Source of the DNA: Ustilaginoidea virens
Taxonomy: Eukaryota; Ascomycota; Sordariomycetes; Hypocreales; Clavicipitaceae
Assembly (NCBI RefSeq): GCF_000687475.1
Contig: NC_057316.1
Span: forward strand, 1,922,001 to 1,986,000
Reading direction: 5' to 3'
Length of the DNA stretch: 64,000 nt
In this document: one piece after another, positions 54,558 to 64,000 of the stretch
Position numbering within the stretch: position 1 is the first letter of the stretch
Layout: every line of letters begins with the position of its first letter
The notes under the pieces: model-generated
What the model saw: only the letters and a program-made list of their open reading frames with translations
What the model was told of the DNA's origin: nothing
The model's database searches: none
Translations under genes and position numbers: made by a program

Positions 54558-57022
54558 TGGGCAAGGGGGCGTGTGGTGCGCACGACGTGTGCGGGCTCGT
54601 CTCTTGCCTCCCTTCGTTCCTTGTCTCGTTCTTTCCCCCGGTTTACGGACGGTCAACCTTGGGGAGTGCGGGTCGGGACAGCCGCGGACTGACTGGCAGA
54701 CACGTCTCTGTCTTGTCTTGTCTTGTTTTGTTGTGTGTGTGCCTCGCGAAAACCAACCCGGATAAGATAAGGCGGGCCAGGATTTTTTTTTTTTTTTTTC
54801 TTGGGCGGTTCTGGTTGGGTCCGCTGGGAGCTGACGACGACGAGTGGAGGGGGGTGTGGTACGTAGTACATAGTACATGCTGCTGCTCAGAGGTGGGGGC
54901 TGCGGACCCACACGGGGGAAACTTGAGTGGATGAGCCGCGGACAGCAGTAGCCAGTTCCCGTCGTTCGTGCAGCAACTCGGTACTCGGTACGTGTAAACC
55001 ATGACATACATTCATGCCTGGTACCTTGGGGTAAAAGTTCATGGCGAAGGCGAAGCTTCCCGTGGGAAAAACAAACCAAGCCTCTTGACGAGACCGGATC
55101 GAGCGTCCACCGGAAACGAAAATGCCAGCGCCAGGTGGCTCGTGGAAATCGAAAACCGACAGGCATTACTCCGTACATTACGGCTGCTGACGTGTTGGCC
55201 GTGCGGAAAGCACCAGAGACCAGGCGTCGTCGCTGTTCGCATCAAGCACGCCAGGCAAGGACAGCAGCTGGCAAAAGCAGCAAACCAAGCCGTGCTACCC
55301 GAATTTGTCCATGCTGGAAGCTTTGTGTGCCGCTGCAGAATCGCCAGGCCGATATGAGGCAGCGGCATGGCATGCTCATGACGCAGCACAAAGGGTACCG
55401 ATGGCCTGCCGCGTCTACGCTCGCACCGCCTGCACCGCCTGGGCACTTGGGCACAAGGCTCTCGGGATGCCGAGTTGTCGACCGACCTACGAATAAGTCT
55501 ATAAACCAACCAGACTGGTCTACTCCGCAATTATTCGGGGTGAGTGATCCGGGGGGGAGGGGGGGGGGGGGTGGTCGGGGAAGGGGTTGTTTGGTGTTTG
55601 GCCCGGAGTCCAACCTCGGATGGGGAAGCCCAATACAAGCAGCCAGCCAACCCGTCTGGACTTTAACAAGAGACGGCGGACGGATGTTGTTGCCGGCCTC
55701 TGGCTTTCTGCGCGTGTCCCAAGATTTCCCCTCCGCATCAACCCGTCCCTTGGAGCCCGTGAGCCGTGCGCCATCGTCGCTGTTTCCGACCGTCTTTCGA
55801 CACGACGGGCTCTTTCTTTCGACCAACTAACTGCCAACCGGACAGCCGGCCAGACTTCAAGTAAGAGGTCAAGCCCGAGTTCTGGTCGTAAACTCTCCCG
55901 CCACACTTTCGCGATGACGAGCTGCTGTGGCGGCCAACGAACGCGCCACCGAGATTGATGCCATGTGTCCACACTAAATATTGAAGTAAATCAGCGGAGA
56001 GCTGCTGACTGCTTTAGCGTTGGCTGGGGGGGGGCAGGGCCCGCTCCACCCACCGTGCTGCACGTGCAGGCCATGCTGTGCTCCCTTGGGGCCTCTGGGC
56101 CGACTGCGTCAACTGGTTCGCCTGCCAACCCCCCCCCTCTCTCTCTACCTGCCCCCAGCCTGTTGCGTTGGGACAAGCGCCAGATTTCTGCGGGCCAAGG
56201 TCCTAGGTACCGTCCATGCTGAGGCTGCCATGTCCAACATTGGACCGAATTCGCCCAGTCCCCCAGGTACCGAGTACTCCCGCCCTGCGTTGGTTCCGTC
56301 TGGCGCAAAAGCCCCAGTGGCCCCCCCCGCAGCCTCCAGCCCCAGCTGGCTAACGAGCCTCATCAGCGCCGAGCGGTACCGACATGGACATGGAGTATTC
56401 CGTCAAAACAGTTACCACGGTGTACCAGACCATTTGAACAAGTCCCAGCCATAACCTGGGTCGTCGTCCAGGCTTTCCCATGCCCGCCCAGCGGCCCAAC
56501 CAGCTGCCTGATTTCCAGGGCCTCCTCTCGCTCCTCTCGCTCCTGGCAAACTCTCCTTGCTCCTCTGCGCTCACATCCACCACCAAAAGTCCAGGCTGGG
56601 GCAACGCAATCTTTCTGCTCCCCCTTTGCCATCACCCCATCATCAACTCGCGAGACGAATTGACCCTTTTGCCGCCTACTGGCCGAGCACAAAGGCCGTC
56701 CGTCCATGCCTCACCTCACCTCTGGCCGCCATCCCTAACTCCTTCCTTCATCTGCCACTCGGCTGGGTTGTCGTCCGTTGCACGACTCCCTGCAGCATTT
56801 TGCTGCCCCCTTCCAGCACCCTACCTCGCCTTGGTCATTCTTGCTGGCCGATAAGACAAAGTCGGCCTTGGCCGGCCAACTATAGCATAGCATCCGGGCC
56901 GCTGCCGAACCTGCAGGAGAGGAGAAAAACGCCTGCCGCGTGGCTCGAGTTTATTGCGTAGCATCTACCATCAACTTCGCCATCAACGGCCTCGTTGTGC
57001 TTCCACTGAACCCAACATCACG
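54558..57022. other. 2.5 kb intergenic region
   Basis: No gene recognised. It contains a 16-T run at 54784-54799, an exact TACTCCGTA at 55167-55175 and a G7-A-G13 tract at 55551-55571. The right end is the upstream region of the STS1 gene. Confidence 0.45.
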
Positions 57023-58085
57023 ATGAATGTTTTGTTGTCGCCGCAGCCTCCAATCTTCCCGCACCGCTACGAAAACTCTCGTCTCTCGCCTCAACGATCT
57101 GGTAGGTTACGTGACGCGAGTGGGGTTGCTCAACCCCCCCCCCCCCCCCCCCTGGCCCTTTATTTTCCCAGCAGCAGCCACAACAATCTTGCAAAGTGAT
57201 TTTTTTTTCCCCCCGCCGGCTGAGCACGCCAAGTTTTGCTGACTGACTCTGAGAATAGTTTCGCCTCTGCCAAACATGCCGAATAGGAAACGGAAGGCGG
57301 ATGAAGATGGGGATGAAAACATGTCGCCACACAGCTCACCAGCCAGCTCTTCCCGACCGCTAGCGCGCCCATCGAAAAAGGCTCGATCAAATGAATTGGT
57401 CGGCAGGCCGCTCGCCCTTCCGCGGCTTCTGGAGACCCTCGACGCTCGTGAATTGCGAACTTTTCTAGAACGCATATGCATGCGCTACCCCGACCTTGGC
57501 CAGGAGGTTGTCAGCGAGGCCCCTCGCCCATCCGTGTCTGCTGTCTTGGGCGTATTGCAGGAATATCAAAAGAAGCTGACCGAAGCGATGCCATATGGCC
57601 AATCCAGCCCTGAATATACGTACTACCGCATCAAGGAACCCCTGGTTGCCCTTATCGATGCTCTATCCGACTTCACGCCTCAGTACCTTCCACCCAACGA
57701 GACACAGCCGACCAAGTCGCTACAATTTCTCGACGGCGCCACCAAGCTCATTCACGACCTACCCGACTGGGAACCGCAAGCGTATCGTCACCACAAAGAG
57801 AATGCATACGATGATATTTCACGTGCTTGGGCTCTCGTCATTTCCGAAGCAGGCAAACGAGGGGGGGGGTTCAACCTGCACTCGGGTGGATGGGATCAAA
57901 ACCTCGCCAACCACAACGAGCGGTCCGGGGGACGTCTCGCCTCCGCCATGGCAGCTATGGCTAACAGTGTCGGCTGGATGGGCCAAAGCTCCGGCTCCTT
58001 GGCGAACGCTTCTGAGCAAAACTCCATCCTGAACCAACTCATATCAGGGGCCTATGGCTCCCCTGTGCGCGTCGGACCTTTGTAG
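57023..58085 (+). CDS. STS1: nuclear proteasome tethering factor, STS1/Cut8 family
   Basis: Exons 57023-57101 and 57259-58085 (intron 157 bp, donor GTAGGT, branch CTGACTGACT, acceptor GAATAG) give 301 residues with frame kept. The start MNVLLSPQPPIFPHRYENSR, the NRKRKADEDGDENMS and SKKARSNE basic patches (a bipartite-type nuclear signal) and GRPLALPRLLETLDARELR match the fungal Cut8/STS1 pattern I recall. The helical domain follows: PRPSVSAVLGVLQEYQKKL, SSPEYTYYRIKEPLVALIDA, FLDGATKLIHDLPDWEPQAY, DDISRAWALVISEAGKRGGG, ending ILNQLISGAYGSPVRVGPL. Cut8/Sts1 holds proteasomes at the nuclear envelope. The intron contains a run of 19 C (57134-57152), unusual for a spliced intron. Confidence 0.93.
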
Positions 58086-59141
58086 GCCCCATGTGCCTTG
58101 GGATGGGGAACTAAGCAGCATCTTTGCCTGTTGGCATTTTCATCGCGGACAACACCTATATTACGAAACATGATGATCTCTCTTTTGCATCAATGGCAGC
58201 ATAGACACGGGGAGTTTGTTTGAATCGTTCATAGCTCGACGGAACGGAGTTTTGTTTCCAACTGCATCATGGCATCCTGGCCTCATTCGGGATGGGAGTG
58301 GGACCTTTGTGTGCACTGTTGGCAATTGTTTCCTCTTTCCAACAATCTCTTTGCCCCTTACTTGCTACATGTCTGACCTGGCACACATGATGAACCATTG
58401 TGAATTACACCATCTTTTCTTCTTTTTTTTTTTTACTGTGCTCATTGTATTTTCTTGAATTTTGGTAGCGAGAATCATCTCGAAGGAGACTAGCACGTTT
58501 GCTGTCCTTTTTTTTTAAAAAAAAAAAATAAAAATAAAAAAAAACAAAAAAAACAATGGGTCGTTGTTATGTGATGGCCGCCTCGGTGTTCAGCAGCAAA
58601 CAAGTGGTTTGAGTAACGTCATGTCCATGTTGCTGTGCCTTGCAAGGTGACGTTGCATGCCTGTCTTGAACCAAAATGTGAGGCTCGCACCTGAGGAGGC
58701 GGTTGGAAGGACGCCGCATGATCAAGATTAGGGTTCTGACCTTCTGATCGGTTGGCACTAATGAATCTATAAGGCTCGGACGCGACGCAACCATCAGACG
58801 ACAGAAGAAACTTGCAGTAAAGTGGGGCAGCGCGGCTCTTTCCGAGATTCGAGAAGTGGGGTCCAGCTCAACGTCACGTGCTCACCCGTTCGAGCAACAA
58901 CTGGGACGCGACTGCCAGCTCCCTGTTGTTCAACGCGACTTGGCTACGCACGCAAGTGGGCAAGTGCATCCCAGACACCTACTTGCCGAAACCGAAACCA
59001 CCTCAGTGCCTCCCTGCTAGGCGATGAAACCTCCTTGCTGTCGACCGGCGTTTTGAAATTTTTCATCACCAACAACTTCTCACCCAGTTCGAGTAAACTT
59101 GTGGCACATGACTGCAAGATAGTCCTGCTTCTAGGCTGACC
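58086..59141. other. intergenic between STS1 and RAD52
   Basis: 3' flank of STS1 with an A/T homopolymer-rich zone at 58508-58556, then RAD52 upstream sequence. No gene recognised. Confidence 0.5.
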
Positions 59142-60770
59142 ATGCCTGCGTACGTTGGCCCAGTTGCATCTTGGTCAAGCTTCTTGCGTCTAACCATGGA
59201 GCAGCCCGGGCGATCAGCACACGTCGTGGGCGAACCCGTTTCAGGAGGCCAAGCCTCGGATCTCGGAATGGACCGCCAAAGAGATTGCCACAATCGCATC
59301 CAAGTTGGATAAGCAGTTGGGACCCGAATACATATCCTCTCGGTCCGGACCTGGTGGCTCACGGGTGCACTACCTGACCGCCGAAAAGGTGATTGGCCTG
59401 GCAAACGAGGTGTTTGGCTTCAACGGATGGTCATCGTCCATACAAAACATCCAGGTTGATTTTGCCGACGAGAATCCCCAAACACAGCGCGTCAGCATCG
59501 GACTCTCCGTCATAGTTCGAGTGACGCTGCGAGACGGCACCTACCACGAAGACATAGGATACGGATCCATAGAAAACGCCAAAGGCAAAGCCATGGCGTT
59601 TGAAAAGGCGAAGAAGGAGGGCACGACGGATGGGCTGAAGCGAGCGCTTCGCAGCTTCGGCAACATACTTGGCAACTGCATCTACGATGCCGACTACGTG
59701 AAGCAAGTCATCAAAGTCAAGGCACAACCTGTGAAAAAGTTTGACCAGGACAATCTCCACCGACATTCAGACTTTGTGAAGAAGACTGACACGGCAGACG
59801 ACGGGTCTGCGGTATCCGCGTCGGCTAGGGGCGCGACGACGGGGCCTGCAGCTCTGAAGATGGAGCCTCTGGAGTCGTTTGAAGACCTTCTCGGTGGTAT
59901 GCTCTCCTCAGATGGGCTCGAAGAAATCGAAGCTGAATATCTGTAGAACTCGACGAGGCCGACTTCTGTGTCCCCGGAGATGGCCACCCGGACGAAATCA
60001 TTCTTTCCAATCTTGCGCCAGCGCAGGCACACACGTCAAAGCTACCGTCCAAGGCGCAGGGACAAGCACAAGCACAAGCGCAAGCTCAGAGTCGGAACCA
60101 TCACGCGCCGGCCAAAGCCGTTTCTGGAGGCTACCCCCGACCGCCACAGACACCGACGGGCGGAAACGTACAGGGCGGGGGCTCAAGCCGCAACTCACCA
60201 AGTATCAGTCACATGCCTGCTCCACCACCTCCGAATCCCGGTGCTGAAACGGCGACATTCTTCTCAGCCAGATCTGTGGCCAGAACTGTCGACTTGAAGG
60301 AACCGACCCTTGTGAATTCACAGGTCTTCAATCCAAAAGCCGAGAGCCCGTCTATTAGGAAGACTCCCGGCATTGATCATTCTTCTTCCAAGCCGGTAGC
60401 TCGGAATGGTCAGCATGTGCCGCCGCCTAACAGCCAGTCTGGCGCTGCTCCATCGTCAAGCGCGACTGGCTTTACACCTGTCAGACCTGGGGGCCCAGTT
60501 ACTAGGAGCAGCCTAGCAAATCCGTCGCTGGATCACACTCGACGGATTGGCGCGCCAGGTGGCCCCGGGAGCCCTCTTGCGAACAGGGGGAGCTACAAAC
60601 CACTCACAATGAAGCGGCCACTACCCGGAGAAGCCAATGCCTTGGCAGCAGCAGCAAGGCCTCCGTTGGTCGATTTGCCGGCCAATACCAACGCACAAGG
60701 GAATCATGCCAATGATGGGAACGTGGTCGGTGATGGACTGGACTCCAAGAGACAAAAGATTGCACAATGA
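59142..60770 (+). CDS. RAD52: DNA repair and recombination protein Rad52
   Basis: Exons 59142-59149 (8 nt), 59205-59896 and 59947-60770; introns 55 and 50 bp, frame kept. Product 507 residues. After MPAPGDQHTSWANPF comes the DNA-binding Rad52 domain: RISEWTAKEIATIASKLDKQ, YISSRSGPGGSRVHYLTAEK, NEVFGFNGWSSSIQ, DIGYGSIENAKGKAMAFEK and TDGLKRALRSFGNILGNC. The conserved LLGELDEADFCVPGDGHPDE junction confirms intron 2. The C-terminal half is Pro/Gln/Ser-rich, with FNPKAESPSIRKTPGID and a basic end (KRQKIAQ), the region that binds Rad51 and RPA. The protein anneals single strands and loads Rad51 in homologous recombination. Confidence 0.95.
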
Positions 60771-61441
60771 AGAGCAACGGCGTTGAAATTTATCAGTCTG
60801 GGCGTACATGTTTTGGGTCGGGCAAAAGACAATTTGATGGAATACTCTACTCGGGACGGTCTGAATTGCATCGAGATGTCTAGGGCATCATTAAATGAAC
60901 AGTCTTTGAAGTAGTAACAGGCGCCAGCGTCAGCAATGAAATGAGAATAAGGGCGTTTGCTGGTGTCAGCATTGTAGCCGGTATTTTTGCAAGAGTACCC
61001 GGTTTTGTCAATTCTTGGAGCAACAATTACCCATGCATCTGGTTCTGGGGATTGCCGGTTGGCGTCATTGCGCCCATGTACGTCAGCTTTCAACGGGAGT
61101 TGCTCACCATGTCGGCGATCTCAGCATGACCGTCAAGAGGGTGAGGACGCTGTGGCACGACTGCTCCCACCCACACGACGGACCCTTTCTCGATGCGAAT
61201 AAAGACATCAAGATGAAGACGACGAAATTAGGAAAACGATAAGATGGCGATAGCTTGAAATCATCATGCAGGGCTTGTGTCCCCCCTTCCAGAACTGCCA
61301 AGCTGAGTAGCTCTAGCGACGCATAATGCCCTAGCGGGAGCTCGTTTCCTCGCACGGCAGAAGACGCATGCTTATTTGGGCTTTTCATCGGGTATCGTGC
61401 TTTCACTGGGGAGGAGGCTGGACCAAGGCGCATTCAGTTAC
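60771..61441. other. 3' flank of RAD52
   Basis: No gene recognised between the RAD52 stop and the 53-bp repeat array. Confidence 0.5.
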
Positions 61442-61760
61442 TGTACACTAGTAGATACGAGTTGCGCTCTGGCCAATGCTTTCCTCGGAAGACACTGAGC
61501 CAATGCGACATGGGTGTCTCTCTGGCCAGTTCTGTCTTTGAAAGACACTGAGCCAATGCGATATGGGTGTCTCTCTGGCCAGTTCTGTCTTTGAAAGACA
61601 CTGAGCCAATGCGATATGGGTGTCTCTCTGGTCAATTCTGTCTTTGAAAGACATTGAGCCAACGCGATACGAGTGATTCTCTGACCAATTCCGTCTTTGA
61701 AAGACATTGTACACTAGAAATAGGTTGTGGTCAATTCTGTCTTTGAAAGACATTGAGCCA
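61442..61760. repeat. 53-bp tandem array of inverted-repeat units
   Basis: Units at an exact 53-bp period (AGCC landmark at 61498, 61551, 61604, 61657), plus a degenerate leading copy and a displaced last copy. Five copies contain the perfect inverted repeat GTCTTT-G-AAAGAC (61534, 61587, 61640, 61693, 61739). In four of them outer arms extend it: TGGCCAGT with ACTG-A-GCCA in two, TGGTCAAT with ATTG-A-GCCA in two. TGTACACTAG occurs at 61442-61451 and again at 61708-61717, before the last copy. The array ends 41 bp before the stop codon end of the minus-strand MGR3-like gene, so it probably lies in that gene's 3' untranslated region. Confidence 0.85.
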
Positions 61761-61801
61761 TCGACGTCTGGGCTTCTGTGGTAAAAAAAAAAAAAAAAAA
61801 A

Positions 61802-62111
61802 CTAGGCCTCGGCACCAGGGGCTGTCGTCAGGTTGGCCAGGCCCTCCTGGGCTTTGCTGACTGCCGCGGCGAAATCTAGCTTGCGGCCCATGTCGATGCA
61901 CTGCTGGTACTTTTGCCGCGCGAGCTCCTTGTTGCCCTGCAAGGCGGCCACGTCGCCCCAGTTGCAGAGGGCCACGGCGCAAGCCTCGTCACACTCGGCG
62001 GTTCTCTGCGCCGCCGGGACGTGCGTGCCGTGGGCGTAGGCGTTGGAGGCCCAGCTGGCCGCGGCTTCGAGGCAGTCCTCCCTCGTGCGGGGGAGGTCGG
62101 CTGGCGCGGGC

Positions 62112-62143
<32 letters not shown>

Positions 62144-63494
62144 GACGGGCTGCTGCTGCGCGAAGCATGCGGCCAGGTTGTTCATGATGACGGCGCCGTG
62201 GCACGGGCTGTCGCACAGCTGGAGGGCCTGGAAGAACAGCGGCACGGCGAGCTGGAACTGAGAGCGGCGCTCGTAGTCCCTGCCCAGGGCCTCGAGCACG
62301 GCGCCCAGCTCGGCGGGGGAGAGCCAGTCGTGCTCTCCCGGCCGGGGGCCACGCGCCCTGCGGCGCTGGAGCTCCTTCAGGGACGTCTCGACCGCCCACA
62401 CGAGACGGTCGCTGGACTTCTCGGGCTCCATGACGTGCTCGTCGGCGTACACCTGGCCCAGCTTGACGGCGATGCCGACCGCCTTGGCCAGCAGCCGCTG
62501 TCTCTTGCGCCAGAGCGTTTCGACGTCGGGACCGGCATCCTGTGCCTGGCCGTCTGGCCCTTGCGCGTGGGCGGCCGGGGGGGCGGCGGCGGCGCGCTCG
62601 GTTGCCGCGCCCCCGGACGTGCTGGAAGCGCGCGCGCCGGCTGCGGTCGCTGTGCCGTCCGGGACCGACGCCGACCGCTCCATCGTGTCGACCCACGTCC
62701 TGCAGTCGTGCAGCACGGACTCGAGCACGTCGATGGAAGCCTTGTAGCTTTCAACCTTGAGCAGCCAGGCGGACACCTGGAGGCGGATGCCGAGCACTTC
62801 GTCGGAGAAGGGGTCCAGCCCAGCCTCGCGCACCTGCTCCATGGCCCGCCTGTAGTACTTTAGCGCCAGCTGCGGATCCGGCTTGTAGTTGGTGTAGTAG
62901 ATGGCGAGCCGGAGGCTGTTGGCGACCGGCTCGGGATACCGACTGAACTGGGGGTTGTAGAAGGCGAGGAAGAAGGACCGGAGGACGATGGCGAAGACGA
63001 CGGTAAGAAGCGCCAGGCTAGAGGATGATTTCCGAGATTAGCAAACAAATGAATGAAGAATAGCGAAAAAAAAAAAAAAAAAAGAAGAAGAAGAAGAAAA
63101 AGACGCGGCTTCGTCACCAGAAAAAGGGCACGCAAGAGGAGAGGGAAGGGGCCCCCGGCGGGACTTACACGATGACGCTTAGGCTCGTCTGCGCCGGCGA
63201 ATCTGTGTACGCAGACCTGATGCCGCGAGGGCTGAGGGCGAAGAAGAGATTTCTCAGGCTCACGCGCAAGGAGCGCCTGACGAATTGGCGAAACGTCGCT
63301 GGCGAGGCGGGCGGCTGGCCCGGAGGGCGTGGTTGCGATTCAAACCGTCGCTGGCATGCAGGGAGGCTGATGACGGCGCGGAGCGTCAGGCTGGCAGCTG
63401 GAGCTCGGAGCCGCACCGTCAACAGGCCCGTTGCGGCGAGGCGCGTGCATCTTGTCGGCACGGGGCGGAACGCAGCAATTGCAGAGACGGACAT
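61802..63494 (-). CDS. MGR3-like mitochondrial TPR protein
   Basis: Minus-strand exons 63494-63169 and 63017-61802 (intron 151 bp, donor GTAAGT, branch GCTAAT, acceptor CTCTAG) give 513 residues with frame kept. The first ~95 residues are Arg/Ser/Ala-rich without acids, a plausible mitochondrial presequence. One membrane helix spans the intron (SLSVIVLALLTVVFAIVL, about 104-121). Then come YNPQFSRYPEPVANSLRLAI, TPR-type helices (QLALKYYRRAMEQVREAGL, LGIRLQVSAWLLKVESYKAS) and a C-terminal set (CAVALCNWGDVAALQGNKEL). Presequence, single helix and TPRs match Mgr3, the inner-membrane partner of the i-AAA protease; the assignment is by architecture. An Ala run (about 10) comes from a GCG array. 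Divergent from DAP1 by 385 bp. Confidence 0.75.
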
Positions 63495-63879
63495 GGCGCG
63501 CCTGTATTCCGGGCAGGGGAGCTGGGCAGGGGCGCCGGGCGCGAAAAAACGGGTTCCTGGTTGCGTCGTGAAGGCGATGACGGCGACGGGCGTCTTCTTC
63601 TCGGATGAGACAGGACAGACGAGACGGCCAACGGCGGGTTCGATATGTTTTGACCTGAGGCAGGACTTGGTGGGCTTGTTGGTGGGTGGGTCCTGGCTCG
63701 GCTCGATTGCGTCAGGCGGTGTGGGGCGGGGCCAAGCTCCCCTGGTACCTTGTACCAGACCTCCAAAGCAAGCTCTGGTGGAAGAATTTCCGAGAAATTT
63801 CCAAGTTCCTCCGAGGCTGAACCCCAGACGGCGCATCTACCCACGACAACTGCCAGGCAGCGCGGAACAAGCAGAAAAC
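63495..63879. promoter_or_regulatory. divergent promoter, MGR3-like / DAP1
   Basis: 385 bp between the two start codons, enough for one shared regulatory region. No TATA box is obvious. Confidence 0.5.
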
Positions 63880-63970
63880 ATGGCTGGGCGATTCGAACCC
63901 AAGGTCCCAGTGCAGCTGGATCCTCCCAAGGATGGCCCCATCACCGTTGAGGAACTGGCGCAGGCAAATG
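63880..63970 (+). CDS. DAP1: DAP1/MAPR cytochrome b5-like heme protein, first exon only
   Basis: The ATG at 63880 opens MAGRFEPKVPVQLDPPKDGP followed by ITVEELAQAN, the N-terminus of fungal membrane-associated progesterone-receptor (MAPR) family proteins such as Dap1, in which EELA starts the heme-binding domain. The exon ends at 63970 with donor GTAGGC, leaving one nucleotide of the next codon; the rest lies beyond the right edge of the window. Dap1 binds heme and supports P450 (Erg11) function in ergosterol synthesis. Called from 30 residues. Confidence 0.75.
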
Positions 63971-64000
63971 GTAGGCAATGCTGGGCGCCTCGCCCTCGGT

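Noticed and set aside
53403..54692. 429-codon plus-strand frame opposite NOP13
   Set aside because: Antisense shadow; the two RRMs are unambiguous on the minus strand.
61442..61760. CRISPR-like appearance of the 53-bp array
   Set aside because: Units are contiguous tandem copies without unique spacers, in a eukaryotic genome with no cas genes.
61913..62863. 316-codon plus-strand frame opposite the MGR3-like gene
   Set aside because: Antisense shadow of a GC-rich TPR coding region.
63890..63902. tRNA B-box-like string (complement of GGTTCGAATC)
   Set aside because: It falls inside the DAP1 first exon (codons for RFEP) and no cloverleaf or A box is found around it.

Overview
The window is nuclear DNA of a filamentous ascomycete, most likely a Sordariomycete of the Hypocreales type. 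Evidence: short introns (50-240 bp) with GT..AG ends and CTNAC/CTNAT branch sites, pyrimidine-rich leaders, no operons, and gene families typical of that group (ORMDL, STS1/Cut8, NOP13, AIR-type zinc knuckles, GPI-anchored GH16). The organism is inferred from gene content only. Exon coordinates were worked out by hand from splice signals, reading-frame continuity and remembered family motifs; no alignment was run.

Layout. 1-5382 is gene-poor and repeat-bearing, with two MITE-like elements and simple repeats. 5383-7423 is a two-LIM-domain protein (+), followed by a 4 kb gap. 11517-13959 is a DUF3405 membrane protein (+), and 15061-16308 an unrecognised Ser/Pro-rich ORF (+). 16393-19104 is a decayed accessory patch: two minisatellites, an aminoglycoside-phosphotransferase-family pseudogene (-), and a short promoter plus start codon (+) running into an antisense kinase-like relic (-). 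19610-21105 is mitochondrial methionyl-tRNA formyltransferase (+). 23602-25954 (GPI-anchored GH16, +) and 26763-28924 (Mediator subunit 1, -) converge; MED1 is divergent from a small RRM-like protein (29539-30319, +).

31807-32600 is a SUR7/PalI-type membrane protein (+), 33324-34241 an O-methyltransferase (-), 35915-36979 a repeat-rich GPI-type surface protein (-), and 38082-38954 ORM1/ORMDL (-). After a 4.2 kb gap come NMN adenylyltransferase (43114-44281, +), an ankyrin-repeat relic near 46 kb, an AIR1/2-like five-zinc-knuckle protein (46946-49081, +), an F-box-like protein (50708-52714, +), NOP13 (53154-54557, -), STS1/Cut8 (57023-58085, +), RAD52 (59142-60770, +), and an MGR3-like TPR protein (61802-63494, -). 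The last is divergent from the 5' exon of a DAP1/MAPR heme-binding protein cut by the right edge (63880-63970, +).

Most genes are unrelated single-copy housekeeping genes: RNA surveillance and nucleolar (AIR, NOP13), transcription (MED1), proteasome tethering (STS1), recombination (RAD52), NAD synthesis, sphingolipid control (ORM1), mitochondria (FMT, MGR3-like). I found no biosynthetic cluster, CRISPR array or obvious novel multi-gene system. The most interesting signals are non-coding: (1) a 53-bp tandem array at 61.44-61.76 kb whose units form imperfect inverted repeats with apparent compensatory changes, in the 3' flank of the MGR3-like gene; (2) the 9-mer TACGGAGTA/TACTCCGTA, found exactly at least 11 times and only between genes, twice as close inverted pairs; (3) a tandem duplication that copies the last codons and stop of the LIM gene; (4) the MITE pair and the pseudogene patch.
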